Source: CAYGUK01 sp964352985
GTDB lineage: Bacteria > Pseudomonadota > Gammaproteobacteria > JAHCLG01
Assembly (NCBI GenBank): GCA_964352985.1
Contig: CAYGUK010000154.1
Coordinates: 1-7,257, forward strand
Length of the DNA stretch: 7,257 nucleotides
Direction of reading: 5' to 3'
In this document: positions 1 through 5,782 of the stretch, piece after piece
Position numbering within the stretch: the first letter of the stretch is position 1
Layout of the letters: every line of letters starts with the position of its first letter
Translations under genes and position numbers: made by a program
Notes under the pieces: generated by a model
The model's input: the letters and a program-made list of their open reading frames with translations, nothing else
The model's database searches: none
What the model was told of the DNA's origin: nothing

Positions 1-69
1 GATTAAAGCTTTGATGGTAATTTCGGGTAATCTAACATTTGCAGGAATAAAAGGTTGTTCACTTGCCAA
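1..69 (-). CDS. N-terminus of a putative OPT-family oligopeptide transporter (partial)
   Basis: This is a leftward reading frame that runs off the left edge of the window, so only the first 23 codons are visible. It reads (M)ASEQPFIPANVRLPEITIKALI. The pattern 'PFIPA..RLPEIT.KAL' just before a first membrane helix resembles the N-terminus of bacterial OPT (oligopeptide transporter/YSL) family proteins, which are large inner-membrane transporters taking up peptides or metal chelates. The chosen start is TTG at 69-67. An AAGGA ribosome-binding site lies at 81-77 with 7 nt spacing, and no ATG is available in this frame. The gene is divergent from asmA. The family call rests on a short stretch recalled from family knowledge. 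The coding call itself is better supported because it has a clean ribosome-binding site, a start and an open frame to the edge. Confidence 0.6.
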   Translation of the reverse strand, partial: MASEQPFIPANVRLPEITIKALI

Positions 70-365
70 TTTATTATCCTTAATATAAAAAAAATTTTAG
101 TCGATAATACCTAATATGTTTTTGAAATAAAACAGCTATTTTTTATTATATAAAAGGTAATGTTAAAACTATCTATTATTATTAACTAATTCGCTAAAAA
201 ATGAACAAACGAAATTCATTGCAAAACGGGAAAATTATTTTATTGAATAATTAAATTCTGACTTTTTTTTATTGCTAATCCTTACTGACTAAAACTTGAT
301 TACCCAAAAACCAACCCAACCGTTCCTATGCATATTGTTCATGTTTAACATTTTTTAATTTGATG
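70..365. other. Divergent AT-rich intergenic region
   Basis: About 295 nt lie between the leftward OPT-like gene and the asmA promoter. The region is very AT-rich and contains no convincing open frame. It should hold the leftward promoter: a TATAAT-like hexamer can be read on the minus strand near 145-155 and a TATTAT near 104-109, but neither has a good -35 box at normal spacing. An A/T-only inverted repeat (233-239 with 246-252, 6-nt loop) is followed by a run of eight T. It follows no gene on the plus strand, so a terminator role is doubtful. Confidence 0.5.
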
Positions 366-371
366 TATAAT
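344..371 (+). promoter_or_regulatory. Predicted promoter of the asmA-mutY-yggX operon
   Basis: A perfect -10 hexamer TATAAT sits at 366-371. A weak -35 (TTTAAC, 344-349, 3 of 6 matches) lies 16 nt upstream. Transcription would begin near 378, giving a leader of about 27 nt before the ATG at 405. The -10 lies inside the region that would be coding if the upstream TTG (360) or ATG (363) were used as the start, which argues for the downstream start. The -10 is strong and the -35 poor, so this is a prediction only. Confidence 0.45.
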
Positions 372-404
372 TGGCAATCTTTAATTTATTGGTTGAGAAG
401 TGAC

Positions 405-2672
405 ATGCAAAGACTATCTAAAATTTTCGGCATTACCATCGGTTTGATTGTATTGTTATTTATTGGTGCGGCTATCGCACTTTATATATTTGTTAATACG
501 TCTCAATTTAAAACCTTTATTACCCAGCAAGTTTATGCCGAAACCGGTCGCCAACTCACGATTGATGGAAATTTAAAGTTATCATTTTTTCCTTGGTTGG
601 GTGTCAAAATTAATAATGTCTCTTTAAGCAATGCCAAAGGTTTTCAACCAACCAACATGGCCAGTGTTAAAGAAGTGGATGCAAAATTTAAAGTGTTGCC
701 ATTATTAAGTGGCAAAGTTGAAGTGGGTACGATTAATTTAGTTAATTTAGATTTATCACTCGCCAAAAATGCGCAAGGGAGCACAAACTGGGATGATGTT
801 ATTCAAAAACTCACGCATAAAAAAGAATCATCACCCAATATCGTCACAACCACTTCACCAAATGAAAGTTCATCAACTAAAGTTAGTCATAATAATTCAA
901 CAGCAACACCCGAAGTCACCAGCAAGACTAACGCCAAAAAATTACCCAATTTCCAAATTGAAAATGTCAACATTGTGAATGCAAATGTTAAATGGGATGA
1001 TCAACAGTCTCACCAACATTTTGCTATTTCTAATTTCAATTTTTCGAGTAAGAAAATTGGCTTTGATCATTCCTTTCCAATTAATTTATCGTTAGAAGTA
1101 AAAAATAATGCCCCACAAACAGATGGCAAAATTAAACTAACAACGAATGTTCAAATCAATCGCCAAGATTTAGCGCTTACGTTACAAAATTTTGATCTCG
1201 ATGCGTTATTAAATGGTAAAACTATTCCAGGTGGTAAAATTCATGCCTTTATCAAAGGGGATTTGAATTTTAATTTAGGTCAACAAACTTTTAACATTCC
1301 TGACTTAAGCCTTGAAGCCTATAACATGATTGTTAGAGCACAGTTTAAAGGTGTAAAGTTACTTAACTCTCCGGAAATAAATGGTGTAATTAATGTGGAT
1401 TCATTTAATCCTCGCACTGTTTTATCTCAATTAGGACAACATTTACAATTTGTAAATGAAAATGGCATGCGCATGGCAAGTGCCAATATTACAGTCAACG
1501 CAAATAAACAAAGCGTCAATCTTTCAAAGATTAATGTCACTTTAGATAAAAGCAAGTTGAATGGCTTTTTTAAATTAACTGATTTTGCAAATCCCAACAT
1601 GCATTTTAGTTTTGATTTAAATAATATCGATTTAAATAACTATCTCATTAAAAATAATGCGCCACAAAGTAAAGCTCAACCTGCACCAAAAGCGATGACA
1701 ACTTCAACTACAGCGCCAACTTCACATCCAGCAGTTAAATCATCCTCACAACATCAAGCTGCGATATTACCCGTTGCGTTTCTACGTAAAATTTCAATGA
1801 ATGGTCAAATACAAATTGGTAAAGTCAGTATTAAACGTTACGACATAAATAATATTAAATTCAAAATTGTCGCCAACAATGGTTTGATTAAACTTGCCAA
1901 TAGTGAAGCAAAACTATTTGCCGGTGAATATCAAGGTAGCGGCGTGTTAAATGTTCAAAGTAATACACCAAAATTAAGCTATCAAGGCCAATTAAATAAT
2001 ATTCAAGCCAGCCAATTATTTGTATTCGAAAAACCAGAACTTGGTGTTAAACAAATAACGGGTACGGCGAATGCGAATATTTCTCTTTCAACACAAGGCA
2101 ACAGTGTTAAAGACTTTACGCAATATTTAAATGGCTTAGCAAATATTGCATTTTCTAATGGTGAATTAGAAGGTGTTGATGTGGGTTATCAACTTTCTCG
2201 TGCGCAAAATCAAGTTTTTGCTTTACTCAATAAACCATCACCCAACGCTAACACTGTTAATACTGGAAAAACGAAATTCCTAAGTATGAAAGCTAACATG
2301 AATATTAAAAATGGTATCGCCACCACCAATGGTGAAATTGTGACGCCATTATTTACAGGACGTATTAATGGACCAATTAATTTAGTGACACAACAGTTTT
2401 TAAATGTCGATATTTCTGCTTTATTAACGGGAATAAAAAGTAATAGCCCCTATGTGCAAGCCTTCGCGAATACGGCAATTCCTTATCGCTTAAGTGGTAG
2501 CTTTAGTAAACCCGAATGGCATTTTGATTCTCGTCAATTAATGCAAAATATTGTTCATTCTCAACAAAAAAATATTCAAAAAAAGATTACGCAAAAAGTT
2601 GAAACGAAGGTTAAACAATTAGTCAATCAAAAACTAGGGAATAAATTAAATTCAATATTTGATCGCTTTTAA
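405..2672 (+). CDS. asmA: AsmA family outer-envelope assembly protein
   Basis: AsmA-family proteins are inner-membrane-anchored periplasmic proteins linked to outer-membrane biogenesis and to bulk lipid transport across the envelope. From ATG 405 the protein is 755 aa. A short basic N-terminus leads into one membrane helix (about residues 7-30), then the hallmark N-terminal AsmA block containing 'TGRQLTIDGNL' and 'SFFPWLGVKINNVSLSNAKGF' (about 48-80). Two Ser/Thr/Pro/Ala/Gln-rich linkers (about 139-181 and 419-450) separate beta-rich domains. The C-terminal AsmA-like domain (about 470-700) includes 'LNGLANIAFSNGELEGVDV'. The last 35 or so residues form a Lys/Gln-rich helix. The length is in the range of Legionella-type AsmA proteins and longer than E. 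coli AsmA. The frame is open to TTG 360 and ATG 363, but neither has a ribosome-binding site and both lie at the predicted -10. ATG 405 has GAGAAG at 395-400 and puts the membrane helix in the usual place. It is the first gene of an operon with mutY. Confidence 0.9.
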   Translation: MQRLSKIFGITIGLIVLLFIGAAIALYIFVNTSQFKTFITQQVYAETGRQLTIDGNLKLSFFPWLGVKINNVSLSNAKGFQPTNMASVKEVDAKFKVLPLLSGKVEVGTINLVNLDLSLAKNAQGSTNWDDVIQKLTHKKESSPNIVTTTSPNESSSTKVSHNNSTATPEVTSKTNAKKLPNFQIENVNIVNANVKWDDQQSHQHFAISNFNFSSKKIGFDHSFPINLSLEVKNNAPQTDGKIKLTTNVQINRQDLALTLQNFDLDALLNGKTIPGGKIHAFIKGDLNFNLGQQTFNIPDLSLEAYNMIVRAQFKGVKLLNSPEINGVINVDSFNPRTVLSQLGQHLQFVNENGMRMASANITVNANKQSVNLSKINVTLDKSKLNGFFKLTDFANPNMHFSFDLNNIDLNNYLIKNNAPQSKAQPAPKAMTTSTTAPTSHPAVKSSSQHQAAILPVAFLRKISMNGQIQIGKVSIKRYDINNIKFKIVANNGLIKLANSEAKLFAGEYQGSGVLNVQSNTPKLSYQGQLNNIQASQLFVFEKPELGVKQITGTANANISLSTQGNSVKDFTQYLNGLANIAFSNGELEGVDVGYQLSRAQNQVFALLNKPSPNANTVNTGKTKFLSMKANMNIKNGIATTNGEIVTPLFTGRINGPINLVTQQFLNVDISALLTGIKSNSPYVQAFANTAIPYRLSGSFSKPEWHFDSRQLMQNIVHSQQKNIQKKITQKVETKVKQLVNQKLGNKLNSIFDRF

Positions 2673-3736
2673 TGAAGCCATCTTATTTGCGAGAAAATGT
2701 GTTAGCTTGGTTTGATGAGTGTGGTCGTCATGATTTACCATGGCAAAAAAATCCAACGCCTTATCGAGTTTGGTTGTCTGAAATTATGCTGCAGCAAACG
2801 CAGGTGGCAACGGTAATCCCCTATTTTTTAAAATTTACCGCAAATTTTCCAACGATCAAAAAATTAAGCCAGGCCCCGATAGATGAAGTGTTACATTTGT
2901 GGAGTGGATTGGGGTATTACGCCAGAGCCAGGAACTTATATAAAACAGCTATCATTATTAATCGTGATTTTAATAATCGTTTTCCAACTACGCTTGAAGG
3001 ATTAATGGCCTTACCGGGTATTGGTCGTTCAACCGCTGGCGCCATTTTATCGTTATCATTAAATAAACCATTTCCAATTTTAGATGGTAATGTTAAACGA
3101 GTGTTAGCACGCTATCATGCCATCAGCGGTTCGCCGAGTGATAAAAAAGTAGAAAATGAATTTTGGCAACATGCTAATTTACATATTAACGATCATCGTG
3201 CGCGTGATTATACGCAAGCAATGATGGATTTAGGCAGTTTAGTTTGCACGAGATCATCACCGAATTGCCAACAATGTCCACTACAAAAAAAATGTCGTGC
3301 GTTTAAATTAAATAAAGTCATGGATTTTCCAGAAAAGAAAATCAAAAAGAAATTATCCAATAAACATTATTATTTTCTACTCATTAAAAATGGCAATAAA
3401 TTTTTATTAGAAAAACGTCCACCAACTGGCATCTGGGGCGGTTTATGGTGTTTTCCGCAATGTGATTATGAAGATAATTGGCAGGAATTTTGTTTTAATA
3501 ATTTTGGTATTACGCCAATAAAATTTGCAACTCAAGCTATTATTCGTCACACATTTTCTCATTTTCATTTAATCATGCATCCGATAATAATCACCATGCA
3601 AAAACAAACACCATTGATTCGAGATAATTCAGCACTTTGCTGGTATGACACAAAAAATCCTGGCACAATAGGCCTTTCGAAACCGGTCAGTGATTTGTTA
3701 GGAATTTCTCAATATGACACGCAAACTATTTTGTGA
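2672..3736 (+). CDS. mutY: Adenine DNA glycosylase MutY
   Basis: MutY excises adenine mispaired with 8-oxoguanine (and with G) in base-excision repair, preventing G:C to T:A transversions. At 354 aa it is close to E. coli MutY in length. The key residues fall at the E. coli numbers: catalytic Glu37 in 'WLSEIMLQQTQV', Asp138 in 'ILDGNVKRVLAR', and the 4Fe-4S cysteines 192, 199, 202 and 208 (C-x6-C-x2-C-x5-C). The helix-hairpin-helix is 'LPGIGRSTAGAI' (114-125). The C-terminal Nudix-like 8-oxoG recognition domain (about 230-345) includes 'GIWGGLWCFP' (252-261) and 'HTFSHFHL' (292-299). All catalytic and cluster residues are present, so the enzyme should be active. The ATG overlaps the asmA stop by one base (TAATG), which suggests translational coupling. 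The 3' end overlaps yggX. Confidence 0.97.
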   Translation: MKPSYLRENVLAWFDECGRHDLPWQKNPTPYRVWLSEIMLQQTQVATVIPYFLKFTANFPTIKKLSQAPIDEVLHLWSGLGYYARARNLYKTAIIINRDFNNRFPTTLEGLMALPGIGRSTAGAILSLSLNKPFPILDGNVKRVLARYHAISGSPSDKKVENEFWQHANLHINDHRARDYTQAMMDLGSLVCTRSSPNCQQCPLQKKCRAFKLNKVMDFPEKKIKKKLSNKHYYFLLIKNGNKFLLEKRPPTGIWGGLWCFPQCDYEDNWQEFCFNNFGITPIKFATQAIIRHTFSHFHLIMHPIIITMQKQTPLIRDNSALCWYDTKNPGTIGLSKPVSDLLGISQYDTQTIL

Positions 3737-3986
3737 AAAATTAAAAACTGAAGCAGATGGCTTAAATGCCCCACCCTACCCCGGCGAATTAGGCCAAAAG
3801 ATTTATCAATCAATTTCAGCCCAAGCCTGGCAAATGTGGATTAATCATCAAACCATGCTGATCAATGAATATCGCTTATCTTTGGTCGATCCAAAAGCTA
3901 GAACTTTTTTGCGAGAAGAAATGGAAAAATTTCTTTTTGGTGAAGGCAGTGCGGCACCCGAGGGTTATACACCACCTGAAGAATAA
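3714..3986 (+). CDS. yggX: YggX-type Fe(2+)-trafficking / oxidative damage protection protein
   Basis: YggX is a small cytoplasmic protein implicated in Fe(II) trafficking and in protecting Fe-S clusters from oxidants. At 90 aa it nearly matches the 91 aa of the E. coli protein. Visible hallmarks are Cys7 in 'RKLFCEKL', the 'YPGELG' motif (22-27), 'AWQMW' (38-42), 'QTMLINEYRL' (46-55) and the C-terminal 'FLFGEGS...EGYTPPEE'. The start ATG lies inside the mutY 3' end, giving a 23-nt overlap in another frame. AGGA at 3700-3703 with 10 nt spacing is its ribosome-binding site. The mutY-yggX pairing is widespread in gammaproteobacteria, and MutY itself carries a 4Fe-4S cluster, so the coupling is functionally sensible. 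No GC-rich terminator is visible downstream. Confidence 0.96.
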   Translation: MTRKLFCEKLKTEADGLNAPPYPGELGQKIYQSISAQAWQMWINHQTMLINEYRLSLVDPKARTFLREEMEKFLFGEGSAAPEGYTPPEE

Positions 3987-4037
3987 ATTATTTTTAATTT
4001 GATGCGGTTGGTTATTTTTGATCTATATCGTTTTGTT

Positions 4038-4085
4038 AAAATTTATTTTCGATTGTTTAAAAAACATGGACATTAAATAAATTTT
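4038..4085. repeat. A/T-only inverted repeat downstream of yggX
   Basis: An 11-nt inverted repeat (AAAATTTATTT at 4038-4048 and its complement at 4075-4085) is separated by 26 nt. The spacer holds a second small inverted repeat, TGTTT/AAACA (4054-4058 and 4062-4066). It lies about 50-100 nt after the yggX stop and could form a weak 3' structure for the operon. Both arms are pure A/T in an AT-rich spacer, so chance is a serious alternative. Confidence 0.25.
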
Positions 4086-4193
4086 TGAAATCTATCGTAA
4101 TAAATAACTGATTAAATAGAGATAAAGATTTATCCACCTATCAAGCTATTATAAAATACAATGTATGTTTTTTATTGTGAAATCAAATAGTTC

Positions 4194-4222
4194 TTGACGA
4201 ATGCTGCATGAAAAGTTTTAAT
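4194..4222 (+). promoter_or_regulatory. Promoter of the tRNA-Phe gene
   Basis: A sigma70-type promoter is visible: TTGACG at 4194-4199 (5 of 6 matches), a 17-nt spacer, and TTTAAT at 4217-4222 (5 of 6 matches). The bases after the -10 are ACGCG (4223-4227), a GC-rich discriminator that stands out in this AT-rich spacer. Such discriminators are typical of stringently controlled stable-RNA promoters. The predicted start near 4229 leaves a leader of about 27 nt before the mature tRNA 5' end. Confidence 0.7.
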
Positions 4223-4256
4223 ACGCGTTCTCTTATGAGACTGAGATCCTAAATAA

Positions 4257-4329
4257 GGCCTGATAGCTCAGTCGGTAGAGCAAAGGACTGAAAATCCTTG
4301 TGTCGGTGGTTCGATTCCACCTCAGGCCA
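4257..4329 (+). tRNA. tRNA-Phe (anticodon GAA)
   Basis: A complete cloverleaf of 73 nt without the CCA tail. The acceptor stem GGCCTGA (4257-4263) pairs perfectly with TCAGGCC (4322-4328), with discriminator A4329. The D stem is GCTC/GAGC (4266-4269, 4278-4281) with loop AGTCGGTA. The anticodon stem is AAGGA/TCCTT (4283-4287, 4295-4299) with loop CTGAAAA and anticodon GAA at 4290-4292. The variable loop is GTGTC. The T stem is GGTGG/CCACC with loop TTCGATT (4310-4316). CCA is not encoded: the discriminator is followed by TAAT. The gene stands at the boundary between the conserved operon and the accessory region. Confidence 0.97.
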
Positions 4330-4380
4330 TAATAAAATCGTTTTAAAACAATCAATTACAGCCATTTATTTTTTCACTCC

Positions 4381-4403
4381 ATTTTTATTTGTCAAATAAA
4401 AAT
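4381..4403. terminator. A/T-rich perfect hairpin between tRNA-Phe and the SRPBCC gene
   Basis: A perfect 10-bp stem (ATTTTTATTT at 4381-4390, complement at 4394-4403) closes a 3-nt GTC loop. It lies 51 nt past tRNA-Phe on the plus strand and about 107 nt past the SRPBCC gene on the minus strand. A bidirectional terminator between convergent units would fit the position. The stem has no G or C pair and no clear T run follows it, so it would be thermodynamically weak. Confidence 0.3.
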
Positions 4404-4509
4404 ATTACCGTGTTTTAGACTTGCCATCTTCCTATCTGAAGGAAACAAATAAAAAATTTAAATAAAATCTTGCATCGATTTTTCCTAAATACTTTTTATA
4501 ATATTTAAT

Positions 4510-4950
4510 CTAGAATTCGGATTTAATATTCAACATCACTCTTTGCTGTAACGATTTATTCATTGCCTCAAACCCTTCAAGAATATGTTGTTTTTGACTT
4601 CTAGTTATCATGCAAGTCAAAGCACCAGTAAAAACTTCACAATGAATTAGTTTCGTCTTATTTTGACCAATGCAGTGTAATTTAAAAAAATGCTCTCCGC
4701 GAAATAAATATTCACTAATGAATTTACCAGCCCATCGAAGTTCTGTGTTTTCAACTTCAGTAATAATCTTGGGTGTAAACTTATTTTGTTTTTCAGATGG
4801 TGGTTTTATTGTAATTTCTAAATTATCACACTCTCTACTTGCATTTATTATAAATGCATTCCATTCGGAATATGAATCAAAATCTATTAATGTAGCCCAA
4901 ATCTCTTCAGGTGTCGCTTCAATTTCACACTGTGTGTTTATTTCAAACAT
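4510..4950 (-). CDS. SRPBCC (START/Bet v1-like) superfamily protein
   Basis: This is a small cytoplasmic protein with the helix-grip fold signature that binds hydrophobic ligands in a central cavity. The actual ligand cannot be read from the sequence. Visible features are an N-terminal 'INTQCEIEATPEEIWATLIDF' block followed by 'YSEWNAFI' (compare the common 'Y.EWNPF' of this superfamily), a central beta-rich part with 'ELRWAGKF', and a long C-terminal amphipathic helix containing 'EGFEAMNKSLQQRV'. The length, 146 aa, is normal for a single SRPBCC domain. Two adjacent ATGs occur at 4953 and 4950. The ribosome-binding site AAGGAG (4964-4959) is 8 nt from the second and only 5 nt from the first, so the second is preferred. 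No signal peptide or membrane helix is seen. It is convergent with tRNA-Phe and in the same direction as the membrane gene upstream, 200 nt away. Confidence 0.8.
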   Translation of the reverse strand: MFEINTQCEIEATPEEIWATLIDFDSYSEWNAFIINASRECDNLEITIKPPSEKQNKFTPKIITEVENTELRWAGKFISEYLFRGEHFFKLHCIGQNKTKLIHCEVFTGALTCMITRSQKQHILEGFEAMNKSLQQRVMLNIKSEF

Positions 4951-5030
4951 CATTATTTCTCCTTAGTAAATTATATTTTATGATAAATTTCAAATAAGAT
5001 TCTAGTACACCCATGCCTTTCATCTAAGTG

Positions 5031-5060
5031 ATTTGATTCATTTACCCAAAGAATTGTCAA
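5031..5060 (-). promoter_or_regulatory. Candidate promoter of the SRPBCC gene
   Basis: On the minus strand a perfect -35 TTGACA (5060-5055) is followed after 18 nt by TCAAAT (5036-5031, 4 of 6 -10 matches). Transcription would start near 5024, leaving about 70 nt of leader before the ATG. A consensus TATAAT also occurs at 4975-4970, but it would start the RNA within the ribosome-binding site, so it is less plausible. Confidence 0.4.
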
Positions 5061-5125
5061 ATATATACACTATAAGTGATATTCCTAAAACCAAAAAAAT
5101 TATATAAATCAAGAAAATCTCTCAA

Positions 5126-5140
5126 TCTAAACAATTTAGA
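5126..5140 (-). terminator. Weak hairpin after the 124-aa membrane protein gene
   Basis: A 6-bp stem (TCTAAA/TTTAGA) with a 3-nt loop lies 10 nt past the stop of the leftward membrane gene. On the minus strand it is followed by TTGAGAGATTTTCTTG, which is only moderately T-rich. It could be a weak terminator separating this gene from the SRPBCC gene. The low G+C of the stem makes it uncertain. Confidence 0.25.
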
Positions 5141-5150
5141 AATCAATATA

Positions 5151-5525
5151 TTATTTAACAAAAAATAATAAAGAAATTGTGGCTATAAGCGTAAAGCCAA
5201 ATAAAAAAGTAAATAAAACTAATATTTTTGCAAGTAAAACCTGATTATTAGTATAGTCACTTCTAAAATCAAAACTATTATAGGCTTGTTTTCTATATTT
5301 ATTGATCCTTGAATTTATTCGAAATACCACACATGAAGCGTAGGAAGTCATTCTGATAACAAAACTATAACCTATTATTCCTGGATCATAAAACACGCTT
5401 TTTTTATTAAATTGTTTATCATATGTTCGACCAATTAATATATAAATAATTGGCATTTGCAATAAAAGTATTACAAGTAAAACTAGAGTTGTTATGCCAA
5501 ATACTAGAAAAATTGATACCAACAT
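5151..5525 (-). CDS. Small membrane protein of unknown function
   Basis: I do not recognise this 124-aa protein. It has an N-terminal hydrophobic helix with possible signal-anchor character (about residues 3-32, 'IFLVFGITTLVLLVILLLQM'). A basic, Tyr/Arg/Lys/Asn-rich middle follows (about 33-95, with 'GRTYDKQFNKK' and 'RINSRINKYRKQAYNSF'). A second helix runs to the C-terminus ('LLAKILVLFTFLFGFTLI', about 96-122). Two membrane spans are therefore likely. The start is ATG 5525. The best ribosome-binding site, AAGGA (5542-5538), is about 12 nt upstream and lies within the last codons of the preceding remnant. That remnant ends at 5531, 5 nt before this start, so the two were probably co-transcribed and translationally coupled. 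The position directly after a gene with a hydrophobic glycine-rich C-terminus would suit an immunity protein, but that is inference. Confidence 0.65.
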   Translation of the reverse strand: MLVSIFLVFGITTLVLLVILLLQMPIIYILIGRTYDKQFNKKSVFYDPGIIGYSFVIRMTSYASCVVFRINSRINKYRKQAYNSFDFRSDYTNNQVLLAKILVLFTFLFGFTLIATISLLFFVK

Positions 5526-5530
5526 TAAAT

Positions 5531-5782
5531 TTATTCATCCTTACCATATATTCTTTCGAATATTTTTTTAACTGTTAATTCACCAATATATGAGCCTGCA
5601 ATGCCTCCAGCAATAAGTATAATTACTACACCTGTTTCTGGTAAAATAAATGCTGCGAGATAACTTGCCAGCTTGCTAAAGCCAGTACCCATAATGATAG
5701 ATAGCGTTATTTCTAAAGCATCCTTAATCGCTTCACGAATATAATGCCCATGCTCTTCATATTCATTGTATACCTTCTCTGT
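5531..5782 (-). pseudogene. 3' remnant of a gene with a glycine-rich hydrophobic C-terminus, truncated by the IS
   Basis: An open frame of 83 codons ends at TAA 5533-5531. It is closed at its 5' side by TAG 5785-5783, within the edge of the insertion sequence. It has no start codon with a ribosome-binding site; the only internal ATG is codon 31 and has none. The readable protein is an acidic/aromatic stretch ('YNEYEEHGHY'), an amphipathic segment ('IREAIKDALEITLSIIMGTG'), then a hydrophobic glycine-spaced segment ('GVVIILIAGGIAGSYIG', about residues 51-67) and a short charged tail ending GKDE. The composition and uninterrupted frame look like real coding sequence that lost its 5' part when the IS arrived. 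The family is not recognised. A C-terminal membrane-inserting or glycine-zipper domain is the most that can be said. Confidence 0.6.
5548..5563 (-). other. Hairpin with GAAA loop upstream of the membrane-protein ribosome-binding site
   Basis: On the minus strand, ATATTC-GAAA-GAATAT forms a 6-bp stem closed by C-G with a GAAA (GNRA-type) tetraloop. It ends 5 nt before the AAGGA (5542-5538) that serves the 124-aa membrane protein. It lies inside the coding remnant, so it may be chance. If formed in the RNA it could influence translation of the downstream gene. Confidence 0.25.

Noticed and set aside
769..978. A 69-codon plus-strand open frame inside asmA
   Set aside because: It lies in another frame of the low-complexity linker of asmA, has no ribosome-binding site and a His/Gln/Lys-biased composition typical of a shadow frame.
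4670..4966. A 98-codon plus-strand open frame opposite the SRPBCC gene
   Set aside because: The minus-strand frame has a good ribosome-binding site and a recognisable SRPBCC pattern, so the plus-strand frame is its antisense shadow.
5025..5081. Repeated AAGTGAT words and CACTATAAGTG near-palindrome upstream of the SRPBCC gene
   Set aside because: Seven-base repeats and a 4-bp stem in AT-rich DNA are too weak to support a regulatory-site call.
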